From assembly GCA_902510025.1 (NCBI GenBank), contig CABWZX010000006.1:1-33646 (forward strand): DNA of 33,646 nucleotides. The letters are read 5' to 3'. The notes beneath the pieces are model-generated. The model did not search any database and was not told the DNA's origin. It saw only the letters and a program-made list of their open reading frames with translations. The position numbers and the translations under genes are program-made. The DNA is from an uncultured Pelagibacteraceae bacterium (GTDB lineage Bacteria; Pseudomonadota; Alphaproteobacteria; Pelagibacterales; AG-422-B15). Shown in pieces: positions 17,177-26,251 of the stretch. Position 1 is the first letter of the stretch, and each line of letters opens with the position of its first letter.

Positions 17177-18706
17177 TTAATTTCCCAAAGGCAAGTTAAT
17201 AATGAACCTTGCTCCACTTATAATATTATCTTCACTAATATTATTTGCAGAAATGTACCCACCATGTGAATCTATGATTTGCTTTGCAATATTTAGTCCC
17301 AATCCAGAATGCACAATGCGCGATAATTGATCTTCTTCTCTTAAAGAGTAAAATCTATCAAAAATTCTCTCAATATTAGGCTCTTTAATCCCGGGACCAT
17401 TATCTGAAACTGAGATAGTTAGATAATTTGAAGTGGAACTAAGAGAGATTATAACTACTCCATCATTCCCAGCAAAAGATATAGCGTTATCAATAATATT
17501 CTTTATTGCTTGTTCGATAAAAGACTCTTGGCCTTTTGCCAATAACTCATTTGACTTATCCTTATCAGAAATAAACTCAAATTTAATGAGTCCGTTATTA
17601 ACCTTTTGATATCCCTCTATAATAGTGAGAATTAAACTAGTTATATTGAATTTTTTTGAAACACTTTTAGAAAGAAGCGCCTCATCTTTAATCATAGAAG
17701 AGTAATCTGTAATAATATTTTCTATTCTTGAAATATCCGTTTGTATTAGATTTAAAAACTTCTTCTGGTTATCACTCATATCATCAGTAATAACCTCGGA
17801 TGCCATCTTTATAGAAGCGAGGGGGTTTCTAATCTCGTGCATTAAGTCAGCTGAATAATTCTCAGTATTATCAATTTTTAAATATAGATTTTTTAACATT
17901 TCATTTAAAATTTTTGATAAATCTCCTATCTCATCAGTTCTTTTGTCTAAATCTGCAATTGTAGGCTTTGATTTAAAATCATTTTGTATTTCTCGAGCTG
18001 ATCCAGCCAATGATTTTATTGGAGTTAAAATTACATAATTTAAAAAAATAGAAAATATTATTAAACAAACTGCAATTGCTAGAACTCCCATTAATACATT
18101 TAGCCTAATCTGTTCAATTATATTTCCAATTTCTGTATTGTCCTCATGAGCAATTATGAAAAATTCACTTTCTATATACTTAATTGGGAATATTGAAATT
18201 AAATGTAATTTATTATTTGGTAGTTTAATTGAGAACATTTGCTCTTCACCCTTAATTGATTTATTAAAATATTCTTTAAAAATAATATTGTTTAAAAAAA
18301 TTCTATTTGAAATATTTTTTACTTTTTCTGATAGTTCACTGACTTGACTTTCGTTGTCAATGCTTTCAATATTAACATAACTTTCTTCTTCAAATGATTC
18401 TGAATCAAGATCATATCCTTTTGAATCAAAAAGTACTTTCATATTTTGATCTAATATAATTATAGAGAGATTCTTTATTTCAAGATTTGATGTAATTTTT
18501 TCTAAATCTATACCTTCTTCAATATCTCTTAATAAATTTGAAGAGTTTAGAAAGTTATGAATCATCAACGCTTGATTGTTAATTTGAGAAAGTCTTTTAT
18601 TCAGTTGATATTGGTTAGAAAAAAATATTAGTGCTACAGTAATCATTGCCAAAATGATTAAGCCAATAAAATTATAAAATAAAAATTTTTTAAATAAACT
18701 GTCCAA
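17177..18706 (-). CDS. chvG: ChvG/ExoS-type sensor histidine kinase
   Basis: The 509-residue kinase has a first membrane segment (about 10-30), a periplasmic sensor (about 31-200), a second segment (about 203-227), and HAMP (about 225-280, VILTPIKSLAGSAREI). The dimerisation box follows with H290 in ADLMHEIRNPLASIK, then the ATPase domain with the N box (NIIDNAISFAG, about 401-411), DNGPGI and GLGLNIAKQI. In Alphaproteobacteria ChvG senses acid and envelope stress and phosphorylates ChvI. It starts 27 bases after chvI. The periplasmic domain is rich in serine, asparagine and acidic residues and differs from classic rhizobial sensors, so the stimulus is unknown. Confidence 0.88.
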   Translation of the reverse strand: MDSLFKKFLFYNFIGLIILAMITVALIFFSNQYQLNKRLSQINNQALMIHNFLNSSNLLRDIEEGIDLEKITSNLEIKNLSIIILDQNMKVLFDSKGYDLDSESFEEESYVNIESIDNESQVSELSEKVKNISNRIFLNNIIFKEYFNKSIKGEEQMFSIKLPNNKLHLISIFPIKYIESEFFIIAHEDNTEIGNIIEQIRLNVLMGVLAIAVCLIIFSIFLNYVILTPIKSLAGSAREIQNDFKSKPTIADLDKRTDEIGDLSKILNEMLKNLYLKIDNTENYSADLMHEIRNPLASIKMASEVITDDMSDNQKKFLNLIQTDISRIENIITDYSSMIKDEALLSKSVSKKFNITSLILTIIEGYQKVNNGLIKFEFISDKDKSNELLAKGQESFIEQAIKNIIDNAISFAGNDGVVIISLSSTSNYLTISVSDNGPGIKEPNIERIFDRFYSLREEDQLSRIVHSGLGLNIAKQIIDSHGGYISANNISEDNIISGARFIINLPLGN

Positions 18707-18733
18707 TAAGAAATATTCTAATCAAATTAGAAT

Positions 18734-19432
18734 TTATTTCCATTGATATCCTGAACCGTAGAGGGTGTGAATTGACTGAAAATCTTGATCAATTTTTTTA
18801 AATTTCTTTCTAATGCGTTTTACATGACTATCAATTGTTCTATCATCGACATCAATTTCATCTCTATACGCTATGTCCATCAATCTATCTCTAGTTTTTA
18901 CTACCCCTGGTCTTTGGACAAGTTCCTTAATAATCTTAAATTCTGTTGTTGTAAGAGGGTCTTCTAACAGCTTACCTTTCCATTCACATTCTTGTCTCAA
19001 ACAATCAAGTCTAAGATCGTCGTGAACTAAAATCTCATTGCTATCTTGTTCATCAGTTTCAAGTTTTATTCTATTTAAAGTATTTTTAATGGTTTCAATT
19101 AATATCTGTTTTGAAAAATTACCACCTTTTGTAACGTAATCGTCAACACCCTGCATCAAGCCTTTTAACCGATCTTGCTCTTGATCTTTCGATGTTAAAA
19201 AAATAACGGGAGTTTTTAATTTCTCTCTTAATTTTTTGAATAATTCATACCCATCCATTTTTGGCATCTTAATATCTATGACTGCTAAATCAGGAGGATA
19301 TCGGAACATACCGTTAAGCGCCGACTGTCCATCACTATAAGTATGTATAGAAAAATCTTCTTTTTTGAGCAGCTCTTCTAAAGAGATAAGGATGTTTCGA
19401 TCATCATCTACCAGTGCTATTAAAGGTTTCAT
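18734..19432 (-). CDS. chvI: ChvI-type response regulator, OmpR family
   Basis: The 232-residue regulator has a receiver domain (1-120) with acidic pocket D9-D10-D11, phospho-acceptor D53 in AVIDIKMPKMDGYELF, T/S in FLTSKD and a lysine there. The OmpR-type winged-helix domain (about 135-232) ends with DDRTIDSHVKRIRKKFKKID and LYGSGYQWK. Pairing with the downstream kinase and divergence from pckA identify it as ChvI. It has almost no ribosome site. A direct repeat 39 bases upstream (19471-19487) could mediate autoregulation and control of pckA. Confidence 0.9.
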   Translation of the reverse strand: MKPLIALVDDDRNILISLEELLKKEDFSIHTYSDGQSALNGMFRYPPDLAVIDIKMPKMDGYELFKKLREKLKTPVIFLTSKDQEQDRLKGLMQGVDDYVTKGGNFSKQILIETIKNTLNRIKLETDEQDSNEILVHDDLRLDCLRQECEWKGKLLEDPLTTTEFKIIKELVQRPGVVKTRDRLMDIAYRDEIDVDDRTIDSHVKRIRKKFKKIDQDFQSIHTLYGSGYQWK

Positions 19433-19470
19433 GTTAATAATTTCATATAAACTATTATGTACATTACTCT

Positions 19471-19487
19471 ATGGCATTTTAATGGCA
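19471..19487 (+). promoter_or_regulatory. Direct repeat, candidate ChvI binding site between chvI and pckA
   Basis: Two ATGGCA hexamers (19471-19476 and 19482-19487) are 11 bases apart, one helical turn, the usual geometry of OmpR-family regulator half-sites. The site lies 39 bases upstream of chvI and 95 bases upstream of pckA in the 149-base divergent spacer. A role in ChvI autoregulation or pckA control is inference. Confidence 0.4.
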
Positions 19488-19581
19488 AATAACAACAACT
19501 TGATCCCCAGGATATGGACCAAATCTAAATTTTAGGGGTTAACATAAATTGTATTATATGTTTTCATTCCTGCTCTAAGTT

Positions 19582-21162
19582 ATGGAAAATGCAATAAATT
19601 CAATAATTCTTGAAAAAGCTAAGTCGATAAAGAGAAATCTATCGTCGGATGAATTATATGAAATCGCCTATAAAACTAAAGAGGGAAAAGTTTCAAAGCA
19701 CGGTGCTCTTGTAGTTAATACTGGAGAGCATACTGGCAGATCCGCTAATGATAAATTTTTTGTTAAGGAAGCCAAGAACGAAAAAAAAATCCACTGGGGA
19801 GAAACCAATGTTCCAATTAGTGAAGAAAAATTTGATAAAATATTAGAAAGTTTTATTGATTACGCTCAGAACAAAGATCTATTTGTACATGACCTTCTAG
19901 GTGGAGCTGACAGGGACAATTGCTTAGGAGTCTCAATTATTACTGAATATGCCTGGCATGGATTATTTGCTCGACATTTATTGGTCAGGCCAACTACAGA
20001 GGAAACTAAAAATTTTTCTAGTGAATTTACGATTATTAACTTTCCTAATTTAAAAATGGATCCTGCTCATCATGGAACAAGGAGTGAAACAGTAATAGCT
20101 GTCAACCTTGATAAAAAAATTATCCTTATTGCTGGAACTAAATATGCCGGCGAAACTAAAAAGTCTGTTTTCACTCTATTAAATTTTATCTTACCAGAAA
20201 AAAATATAATGCCCATGCACTGTTCAGTAAATACTGGTAAAAATGGAGACTCAGCAATATTTTTTGGTTTGTCAGGAACTGGCAAAACTACCTTAAGTGC
20301 AGATCCAAACCGCTCTCTCTTAGGAGATGATGAACATGGTTGGTCTGATCAAGGATTATTTAATTTTGAAGGAGGTTGCTACGCTAAACTTATTAGACTC
20401 TCTAAAGAAGCGGAGCCAGAAATTTATGCAACCACTCAAATGAAAAATTCAGTAATCGAAAATGTCGTAATGAACGAGGAAGGTGAACTAGATCTTGATG
20501 ATAACTCCTTAACTGAAAATACTAGAGGAGCTTATCCTATTGATTTTATTCCTGGTGTAACACTTTCAGGCAAAACCACACATCCAAAAAATATTATTAT
20601 GTTAACAGCCGATGCATTTGGTATTTTGCCACCTATTGCAAAACTTACTCCTAATCAAGCTATGTACCATTTTTTGTCCGGGTATACTGCTAAAGTTGCT
20701 GGGACAGAAATTGGACTTTCAAACGAACCACAAGCAACATTTTCTACATGCTTTGGTGCACCATTTATGCCAAGAAATCCAATAGAGTATGGAAACCTTC
20801 TTAAGGAAAAAATATCAAAGCATAATGTTAATTGTTGGCTGGTTAATACAGGCTGGTCAGGGGGTGTCTATGGAATAGGCAAAAGAATTTCAATAAAGTA
20901 TACTCGAACACTTCTCAATGCTGTACTTACTGGTGAGTTAGATAATATTGAAATGCGTAAAGATAGTAATTTTGGTTTTTCAGTTCCTCTTAAAGTAAAA
21001 AATATAGACAGCAATATCTTAGATCCGCGAAATACTTGGCAAAATAAAGATGATTATGATAGTCATGCAAAGAAATTAGTTCAGATGTTTATAGATAATT
21101 TTGTTAAATTTCAATCTGACGTTGAAGAAAAAGTGCGAGCGTCAGGACCGATTTCAAATTAG
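19582..21162 (+). CDS. pckA: Phosphoenolpyruvate carboxykinase (ATP)
   Basis: This cytosolic enzyme converts oxaloacetate and ATP to PEP, CO2 and ADP, the entry step of gluconeogenesis. The 526-residue protein has the substrate loop TGEHTGR53-S, HHGTRSE (about 163-169), Mn-site HCSVN, P-loop G229-L-S-G-T-G-K-T236, kinase-2 motif LLGD249-D250-EHGW, GGCYAK, and [11 protein letters not shown]. All are typical of the ATP-dependent form. Divergence from chvI is the normal alphaproteobacterial arrangement and suggests ChvI control. The stop overlaps the convergent MFS gene by 4 bases. Confidence 0.96.
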   Translation: MENAINSIILEKAKSIKRNLSSDELYEIAYKTKEGKVSKHGALVVNTGEHTGRSANDKFFVKEAKNEKKIHWGETNVPISEEKFDKILESFIDYAQNKDLFVHDLLGGADRDNCLGVSIITEYAWHGLFARHLLVRPTTEETKNFSSEFTIINFPNLKMDPAHHGTRSETVIAVNLDKKIILIAGTKYAGETKKSVFTLLNFILPEKNIMPMHCSVNTGKNGDSAIFFGLSGTGKTTLSADPNRSLLGDDEHGWSDQGLFNFEGGCYAKLIRLSKEAEPEIYATTQMKNSVIENVVMNEEGELDLDDNSLTENTRGAYPIDFIPGVTLSGKTTHPKNIIMLTADAFGILPPIAKLTPNQAMYHFLSGYTAKVAGTEIGLSNEPQATFSTCFGAPFMPRNPIEYGNLLKEKISKHNVNCWLVNTGWSGGVYGIGKRISIKYTRTLLNAVLTGELDNIEMRKDSNFGFSVPLKVKNIDSNILDPRNTWQNKDDYDSHAKKLVQMFIDNFVKFQSDVEEKVRASGPISN

Positions 21163-22427
21163 TTGCTTACTGCAAGCTCAGAATCTTTTTTATAAGAAAA
21201 TCCAGCAATATAAAAACAAATAATAGATATTATGCCAGTTGCACCAACAGTAATTAAAGAGAATGTATAAGGTGCAGATGAATTATTAAATACATGATCA
21301 ATTAAGTAACCTGTAAAGAAACTTCCAACGCCCATTCCAACTATATTTACCCCTAAAATAAAAATTGCTACCATTGTTGATCTTACTTTAACTGGTGTTA
21401 ATGCTTGGACTGAACCAAAAACAGGTCCATAAAAAAAAGTCACGTTTAGAGAAATAAAGAATAGTGTAAAATAAAAAATAAAGGTATTTGGGTCTACAAA
21501 GCGATAGCTAATTGTGAGAGGAATTAAAACCAAATAAGAAATGGTCAAAAAACTCATTACACCATTTTTAAATAAATGATTCAATTTGTCAGACAATACG
21601 CCCCCCAAAACTGCACCAATTGAACCACCTACTATAAAAAAAATACCAAACAGAGAATTATATTCACTAGATGTAAATCCTCTTTCATTCACAGCCCAAA
21701 GAACTTCAAAATTACCGGCTCCAAGAGGTATATGTAAAAAAATACTACCTATAATAATTAAAGTTAGAGACTTTGAATTGTATAATGTTGATTTTGTTAA
21801 ACTAATAATTTCTCTAATGCTCATAGATTTTTTATCATTTTGAGAGGAGTTATCTAATTGACCTCTGATGGGTTCAATTAAAAAATATGTGATAATGGCT
21901 AAAACCACACCTATAAGTCCTAGTGAAATAAATACTGCCCGCCATCCAAACATTGGTCCAAATATTGAGGCTATCAACATGGCTAAGCCAACACCTAGAG
22001 GTATACCAAGATAGTAAATGGCAGAAGCAGTTCCTCTTTTATTTTGATTGTATACATCTGAAAGCATTGAAATTGAATTTGGAGTTAAAGCTGACTCACC
22101 AACCCCAATCAATGCTCTTGCAACTATTAAATGAGCAAAGTTTTTAGCCATGCCAGTAAATGCTGTCATAAGACTCCACAAAAAAACTCCTGCTGCAGCA
22201 ATCTTCATTCTGTTAAATTTATCACCTAGTACTCCCATAAATATTCCAAATACAGAGTAAAAGAAAAGGAAATAAACGCCTGTCAACAATCCCCATTCTA
22301 CATTTGTAAGATTGAAGTCTGACTTAATCTGAGGCGCAAAGGCAATGAGAAGATTTCTGTCGATAAAATTAAATATATTTAGAAGTAAAAAAAAGGCTAA
22401 ATAAAAATGTGGTGAGTACGTTCTCAT
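21159..22427 (-). CDS. Major facilitator superfamily transporter, spinster-like
   Basis: The 422-residue protein has 12 predicted membrane segments. The N-terminal [19 protein letters not shown], the loop 2-3 motif GDKFNRMKI and [16 protein letters not shown] are typical of the spinster-like/ACS branch of MFS. Position R83-area K/R residues and the central loop ([17 protein letters not shown]) split it into two halves. Substrates in this branch range from organic acids to lipids; none can be inferred. It is the last gene of the polA operon, 3 bases after the nucleotidyltransferase-cupin gene, and overlaps pckA convergently by 4 bases. Confidence 0.88.
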   Translation of the reverse strand: MRTYSPHFYLAFFLLLNIFNFIDRNLLIAFAPQIKSDFNLTNVEWGLLTGVYFLFFYSVFGIFMGVLGDKFNRMKIAAAGVFLWSLMTAFTGMAKNFAHLIVARALIGVGESALTPNSISMLSDVYNQNKRGTASAIYYLGIPLGVGLAMLIASIFGPMFGWRAVFISLGLIGVVLAIITYFLIEPIRGQLDNSSQNDKKSMSIREIISLTKSTLYNSKSLTLIIIGSIFLHIPLGAGNFEVLWAVNERGFTSSEYNSLFGIFFIVGGSIGAVLGGVLSDKLNHLFKNGVMSFLTISYLVLIPLTISYRFVDPNTFIFYFTLFFISLNVTFFYGPVFGSVQALTPVKVRSTMVAIFILGVNIVGMGVGSFFTGYLIDHVFNNSSAPYTFSLITVGATGIISIICFYIAGFSYKKDSELAVSN

Positions 22428-22430
22428 ATA

Positions 22431-23207
22431 TTAAGCCCTACTGTAATCATCTTCATATCTTTGTATATCATCTTCTCCAAAATAACTACCTGTTTGAATT
22501 TCAATAATATGAAGTGGTTCATTTAATTTATTTTCAAGTCTATGCTTAGATCCGGTCGGAATATAAACTGAATCATTAACTTTTAAGGTTGAAATATTTT
22601 CATCAACGGTAACTGTTGCTTCGCCTTTAATCACAACCCAAATTTCTGATCTTTTGGAATGTGATTGTAAGCTTAATCTTGATTTAGAATTGACTTGAAT
22701 TTCCTTTACCTTGTGATCTTCGCTGCCATCGATAACTCTATAGCATCCCCAAGGCCGTTGTTCTTTTGGTCCATGCCAATTCTTTAAAATCCAACTTGAT
22801 GAGTTTTTCTTAAAATTACCACCAACACTAAATTCAAAATGAACATTTGGATCATCCCCATGCATTTTCATTTCAGGTATATTTTCAGAATTACGATCGC
22901 CTCCATTTGCAAATATTATTTTATGATTTGGATATTTTTCTGCAACAACAGTAATTGCATTCGCCGCTGAATTATATTCGTCATCTTCAAATTCTATTGT
23001 CTCATCAACCACCGATAAGTTTGAGACTATTTCGATTCGTTCATTTATTGGAAGGAATGCACTTCCTTTTTTTTGAACAAGCCATTTATCTGAATTCAAA
23101 CCAACAACCAATTTATCACCTAACATCTTTGCAGACTTAAAATATGCTATGTGTCCTGAATGTATGGGATCAAATCCACCTGTTACTAATACTATTGTTT
23201 CAACCAT
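22431..23207 (-). CDS. Fusion: HIGH-type nucleotidyltransferase plus ManC/PMI-type cupin
   Basis: Residues 1 to about 135 form a cytidylyltransferase-like domain with TGGFDPIH16-SGH19, LVVGLNSDKWL and a later NSSSWILKNW segment, related to HldE2/RfaE2 and TagD. Residues about 145-258 match the C-terminal cupin of type II mannose-6-phosphate isomerase/mannose-1-phosphate guanylyltransferase: EQRPWGCYRVID, SRLSLQSHSKRSEIWVV, YIPTGSKHRLEN and GSYFGEDDIQRYEDDY. The N-terminal part of ManC (GMP transfer) is absent, so this is not ManC. It probably activates a sugar phosphate or polyol and isomerises a sugar, but the substrate is unknown. Its ATG shares a base with the polA stop. I cannot name a characterised homologue. 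Confidence 0.8.
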   Translation of the reverse strand: MVETIVLVTGGFDPIHSGHIAYFKSAKMLGDKLVVGLNSDKWLVQKKGSAFLPINERIEIVSNLSVVDETIEFEDDEYNSAANAITVVAEKYPNHKIIFANGGDRNSENIPEMKMHGDDPNVHFEFSVGGNFKKNSSSWILKNWHGPKEQRPWGCYRVIDGSEDHKVKEIQVNSKSRLSLQSHSKRSEIWVVIKGEATVTVDENISTLKVNDSVYIPTGSKHRLENKLNEPLHIIEIQTGSYFGEDDIQRYEDDYSRA

Positions 23208-26008
23208 TAGTGAGCTTCATTCCAGTTTGCACCATAATTACTATCTACTACCAATGGAACATCTAATTGAAATAATGGCTCTAAGGCTTTCTCCATCTCT
23301 TGGGTAATCATTTTTATATATTTATCAATTTTACTTTTTTTTATCTCAAAAATTAGCTCATCGTGTACTTGTAATAGCATTTTACAATCTTTCTCGTCCA
23401 AAGATAACTTATTATTAATATTAATCATTGCAAACTTAATAATGTCAGCTGCTGTACCTTGTATAGGTGCATTAATAGCTGCTCTTTCTTGAAAAGATCT
23501 GAGTGCAAAATTTTTATCTTTTATTCTGGGGAAAAAGCATTTTCTTCCACATAAGGTTTCTACAAATCCATCTAAACGACACTTTTCTTTTGTTGTATCC
23601 ATAAACTCTTTTATTCCTGAGAACTTATTGAAATAACTTTTTATAAATTCATTAGCCTCAAAATTTGTAATCGATAATTGTTTTGCTAAACCAAAAGCTG
23701 AAATTCCATAAATGATTCCAAAATTTACCGCCTTTGCTTGCCGTCTTAAATCTTGAGTAACATCTTTTAATTTTACATTAAATATTTCTGAAGCAGTGAT
23801 TTGATGGATATCTTCATTATTATTGAATGCTTCTTTTAATTGAGATACATCGGCCATATGAGCAAGCACTCTTAACTCAATCTGACTGTAATCAGCTGAC
23901 AAGATTACATTTCCTTTTTCTGCTATAAAAGCAGTTCTAATTGAACGTCCTTCATCAGTTCTAATTGGAATGTTCTGTAAATTTGGATCAGAAGATGCTA
24001 GACGGCCTGTACTTGTTGAAGCCATAGCATAGGAGGTATGTATTCTTTTAGTTTTGTTTACTATATGGTTTTGAAGAGCTTCGGTGTATGTATTCTTTAG
24101 TTTTGATAATTGTCTCCACTCAATAATATCCTCAGCTACTTCATTACCCTCATATGCGAGATCTTCCAATACAGATATTCCAGTTGATTTTTCACCGGTT
24201 TTAGTTTTTTTGGGGGGAGATAATTTTAATTTATTAAATAATACATCAGATAATTGTTTTGGAGAGCCAATATTGAATTCTACTTTAGTCTTTTTATATA
24301 TTTCTTTTTCCAGCCCTAATATTCTTTTAGAAAAATCATTAGATAATTTCTGAAGATAACTATTATCAACTTTAATACCATTAATTTCCATTCTCATGAG
24401 GCAAGCAACTAATGGTTTTTCAATAGTCGAATAAACCAAGGAATTGTTTTCTTGTTGAACCCTTTTCTTGAAAAATCTATACAGTTTATAAGTTATTTCT
24501 GCATCTTCAGCGGCATATTCTGTAGCTCTTTTTAAATCTACTTGATCAAATGTTAATTGTGACTTTCCGGATCCAACAACATCTTTAAATTTTATTGTCT
24601 CTCTATTTAAATGGATCCTTGCTAATTCGTCCATTCCATGACGATTAACTCCAGCATCACAAGAATAGGACATGAGCATAGTGTCTTCATAGCTATTAAC
24701 TTCTAAATCATATTTTTTGAGGATTGAGATATCATACTTGATGTTATGTCCTATTTTTATGATTGATTCATCTTGCATTAATAACTTCATTTCATTCATA
24801 AAATCTTTCATTGGAACTTGTTCTTGTACCATAGTATTCAATGCATCTTTATGTTGCAGGGGTATGTAGTAAGCATTTTCAAAATCAAAACAAATAGAAA
24901 CCCCCACTAAATTTGCCTCTATAATATTTAAAGAGTCTGTTTCAACATCAAAAACAAAATGGCCTACATCATTAATATCATTAATTATTTTTTTTAATTT
25001 TTCTATTGAGCTCACTAAGAAATATTTAACTTTTTTGGATGGGAAATTATTTTCTTCTGTATCATTGCTAACATCTTTAGATTGTTCTGTTTTTTGAAGA
25101 GGTCTTTGCTTTGCTTTAATTTTAATATCTGGATTTTTTTTAATAATTCTTTCTGATAATTTGTTTAATTCTAAATCAACTAAAAAGGGAACAAGTTTAG
25201 AAATAGAAATTTCCTTTTTTTCTAATTCTTCAAGTTTTGGAATATCTTTGACATCATTCTTGAGCGTAACTAGTTCTTTGCTAATTTTAATTTGATTAAT
25301 ATTATCTTTAATGCTTGCTTTTCTTTTAATTTGTTTAATCTCATCAAAATTCTTCAATAATTTTTCTAAGTCTCCAAATTGATTAATTAAATCTGCCGCA
25401 GTTTTTATACCTATACCAGGAGCTCCCGGTATGTTATCGGAGCTATCTCCCGCAAGAGCCTGGACATCTATAACTTTATCTGGTTTAACACCAAATTTTT
25501 CATAAACTTGATCTGGGCCTATAGTCTTATTTTTCATGGTATCTAGTAAATTTATATCTTTACTTACAACCTGCATTAAATCTTTATCAGAAGAAACAAT
25601 TGAAACTTTCCATTTTTTTCTTGAAGCCTGGGTGGCATAAGTTGCAATAATATCATCAGCTTCAAAACCTTTTAATTCTATAGATTTAATCCCAAAAGCT
25701 TCGACTGATTCTTTTATAATTTTAAATTGTGGAATTAAATCTTCTGGAGGATCTCCTCTATTTGCCTTGTACTCATTATAAATCTCATTTCTAAATGTCT
25801 TTCTCGCACTATCAAAAATTACTGCAATGTGTGATGGTTTAATTTTAATATTAGTATCTTCAATAAGTTTATAGAGCATATTACAAAATCCGTTAACAGC
25901 ACCTGTCGGAAGCCCATCTTGTTTTCTATATAGTGCAGGTAAAGCATAATAAGCTCTAAAAATGTATCCTGACCCATCGATTAGGAATAAATGATTTTTA
26001 TTGGACAT
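23207..26008 (-). CDS. polA: DNA polymerase I
   Basis: The 933-residue enzyme has three domains. A 5' nuclease spans about 1-290 (LIDGSGYIFRAYYA, VIFDSARKTFRNE, EADDIIATYA, SSDKDLMQ, ALAGDSSDNIPG). A proofreading 3'-5' exonuclease covers about 325-520, with catalytic D354-x-E356 in FVFDVETDSL, the NIKYD motif and YAAEDAEIT. A family A polymerase occupies about 540-933, with SADYSQIELRVLAH, RRQAKAVNFGIIYG and LLQVHDELIFE. All active-site motifs are intact, so proofreading is retained. It fills gaps in replication and repair. It begins 3 bases after the zinc-finger gene and shares one base with the next gene. Confidence 0.97.
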   Translation of the reverse strand: MSNKNHLFLIDGSGYIFRAYYALPALYRKQDGLPTGAVNGFCNMLYKLIEDTNIKIKPSHIAVIFDSARKTFRNEIYNEYKANRGDPPEDLIPQFKIIKESVEAFGIKSIELKGFEADDIIATYATQASRKKWKVSIVSSDKDLMQVVSKDINLLDTMKNKTIGPDQVYEKFGVKPDKVIDVQALAGDSSDNIPGAPGIGIKTAADLINQFGDLEKLLKNFDEIKQIKRKASIKDNINQIKISKELVTLKNDVKDIPKLEELEKKEISISKLVPFLVDLELNKLSERIIKKNPDIKIKAKQRPLQKTEQSKDVSNDTEENNFPSKKVKYFLVSSIEKLKKIINDINDVGHFVFDVETDSLNIIEANLVGVSICFDFENAYYIPLQHKDALNTMVQEQVPMKDFMNEMKLLMQDESIIKIGHNIKYDISILKKYDLEVNSYEDTMLMSYSCDAGVNRHGMDELARIHLNRETIKFKDVVGSGKSQLTFDQVDLKRATEYAAEDAEITYKLYRFFKKRVQQENNSLVYSTIEKPLVACLMRMEINGIKVDNSYLQKLSNDFSKRILGLEKEIYKKTKVEFNIGSPKQLSDVLFNKLKLSPPKKTKTGEKSTGISVLEDLAYEGNEVAEDIIEWRQLSKLKNTYTEALQNHIVNKTKRIHTSYAMASTSTGRLASSDPNLQNIPIRTDEGRSIRTAFIAEKGNVILSADYSQIELRVLAHMADVSQLKEAFNNNEDIHQITASEIFNVKLKDVTQDLRRQAKAVNFGIIYGISAFGLAKQLSITNFEANEFIKSYFNKFSGIKEFMDTTKEKCRLDGFVETLCGRKCFFPRIKDKNFALRSFQERAAINAPIQGTAADIIKFAMININNKLSLDEKDCKMLLQVHDELIFEIKKSKIDKYIKMITQEMEKALEPLFQLDVPLVVDSNYGANWNEAH

Positions 26009-26011
26009 TTA

Positions 26012-26194
26012 TTAATTATTGTTTTCTAGGACAAACAACTTACTGCAGTACGGACACACTATTTTTTTTTCCTTGCCCATGTCTAAATAAATTTTTGGAT
26101 GCCCTAAAGCTCCTCCATCTCCATCACAAGCAACATTGGATGATGAGACTACCTGTAATTCTTTATTTTTTATGTCTGGAGATTCCATTATCAT
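26012..26194 (-). CDS. CHCC-type zinc-finger protein
   Basis: This small protein of 60 residues has one zinc site, C23-x8-H32-x14-C47-P-Y-C50, in the pattern VACDGDGGALGHPKIYL and IVCPYCSKLFVL. It matches the zf-CHCC family related to the mitochondrial complex I subunit NDUFS6. In bacteria it is usually a stand-alone protein, possibly an accessory of respiratory complex I, with unproven function. The start could be the first or third codon. It lies 3 bases before polA and heads that operon, divergent from the ABC ATPase. Confidence 0.88.
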   Translation of the reverse strand: MIMESPDIKNKELQVVSSSNVACDGDGGALGHPKIYLDMGKEKKIVCPYCSKLFVLENNN

Positions 26195-26251
26195 GATGAT
26201 ACAAGAATTCTGAATGAAAAACTATAATTAGTAAAATATAGCTAAAAATTT

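Noticed and set aside
19431-19535. 34-codon plus-strand open frame in the chvI-pckA spacer
   Set aside because: No ribosome site, no recognisable domain and it overlaps the candidate operator; expected by chance in AT-rich DNA.
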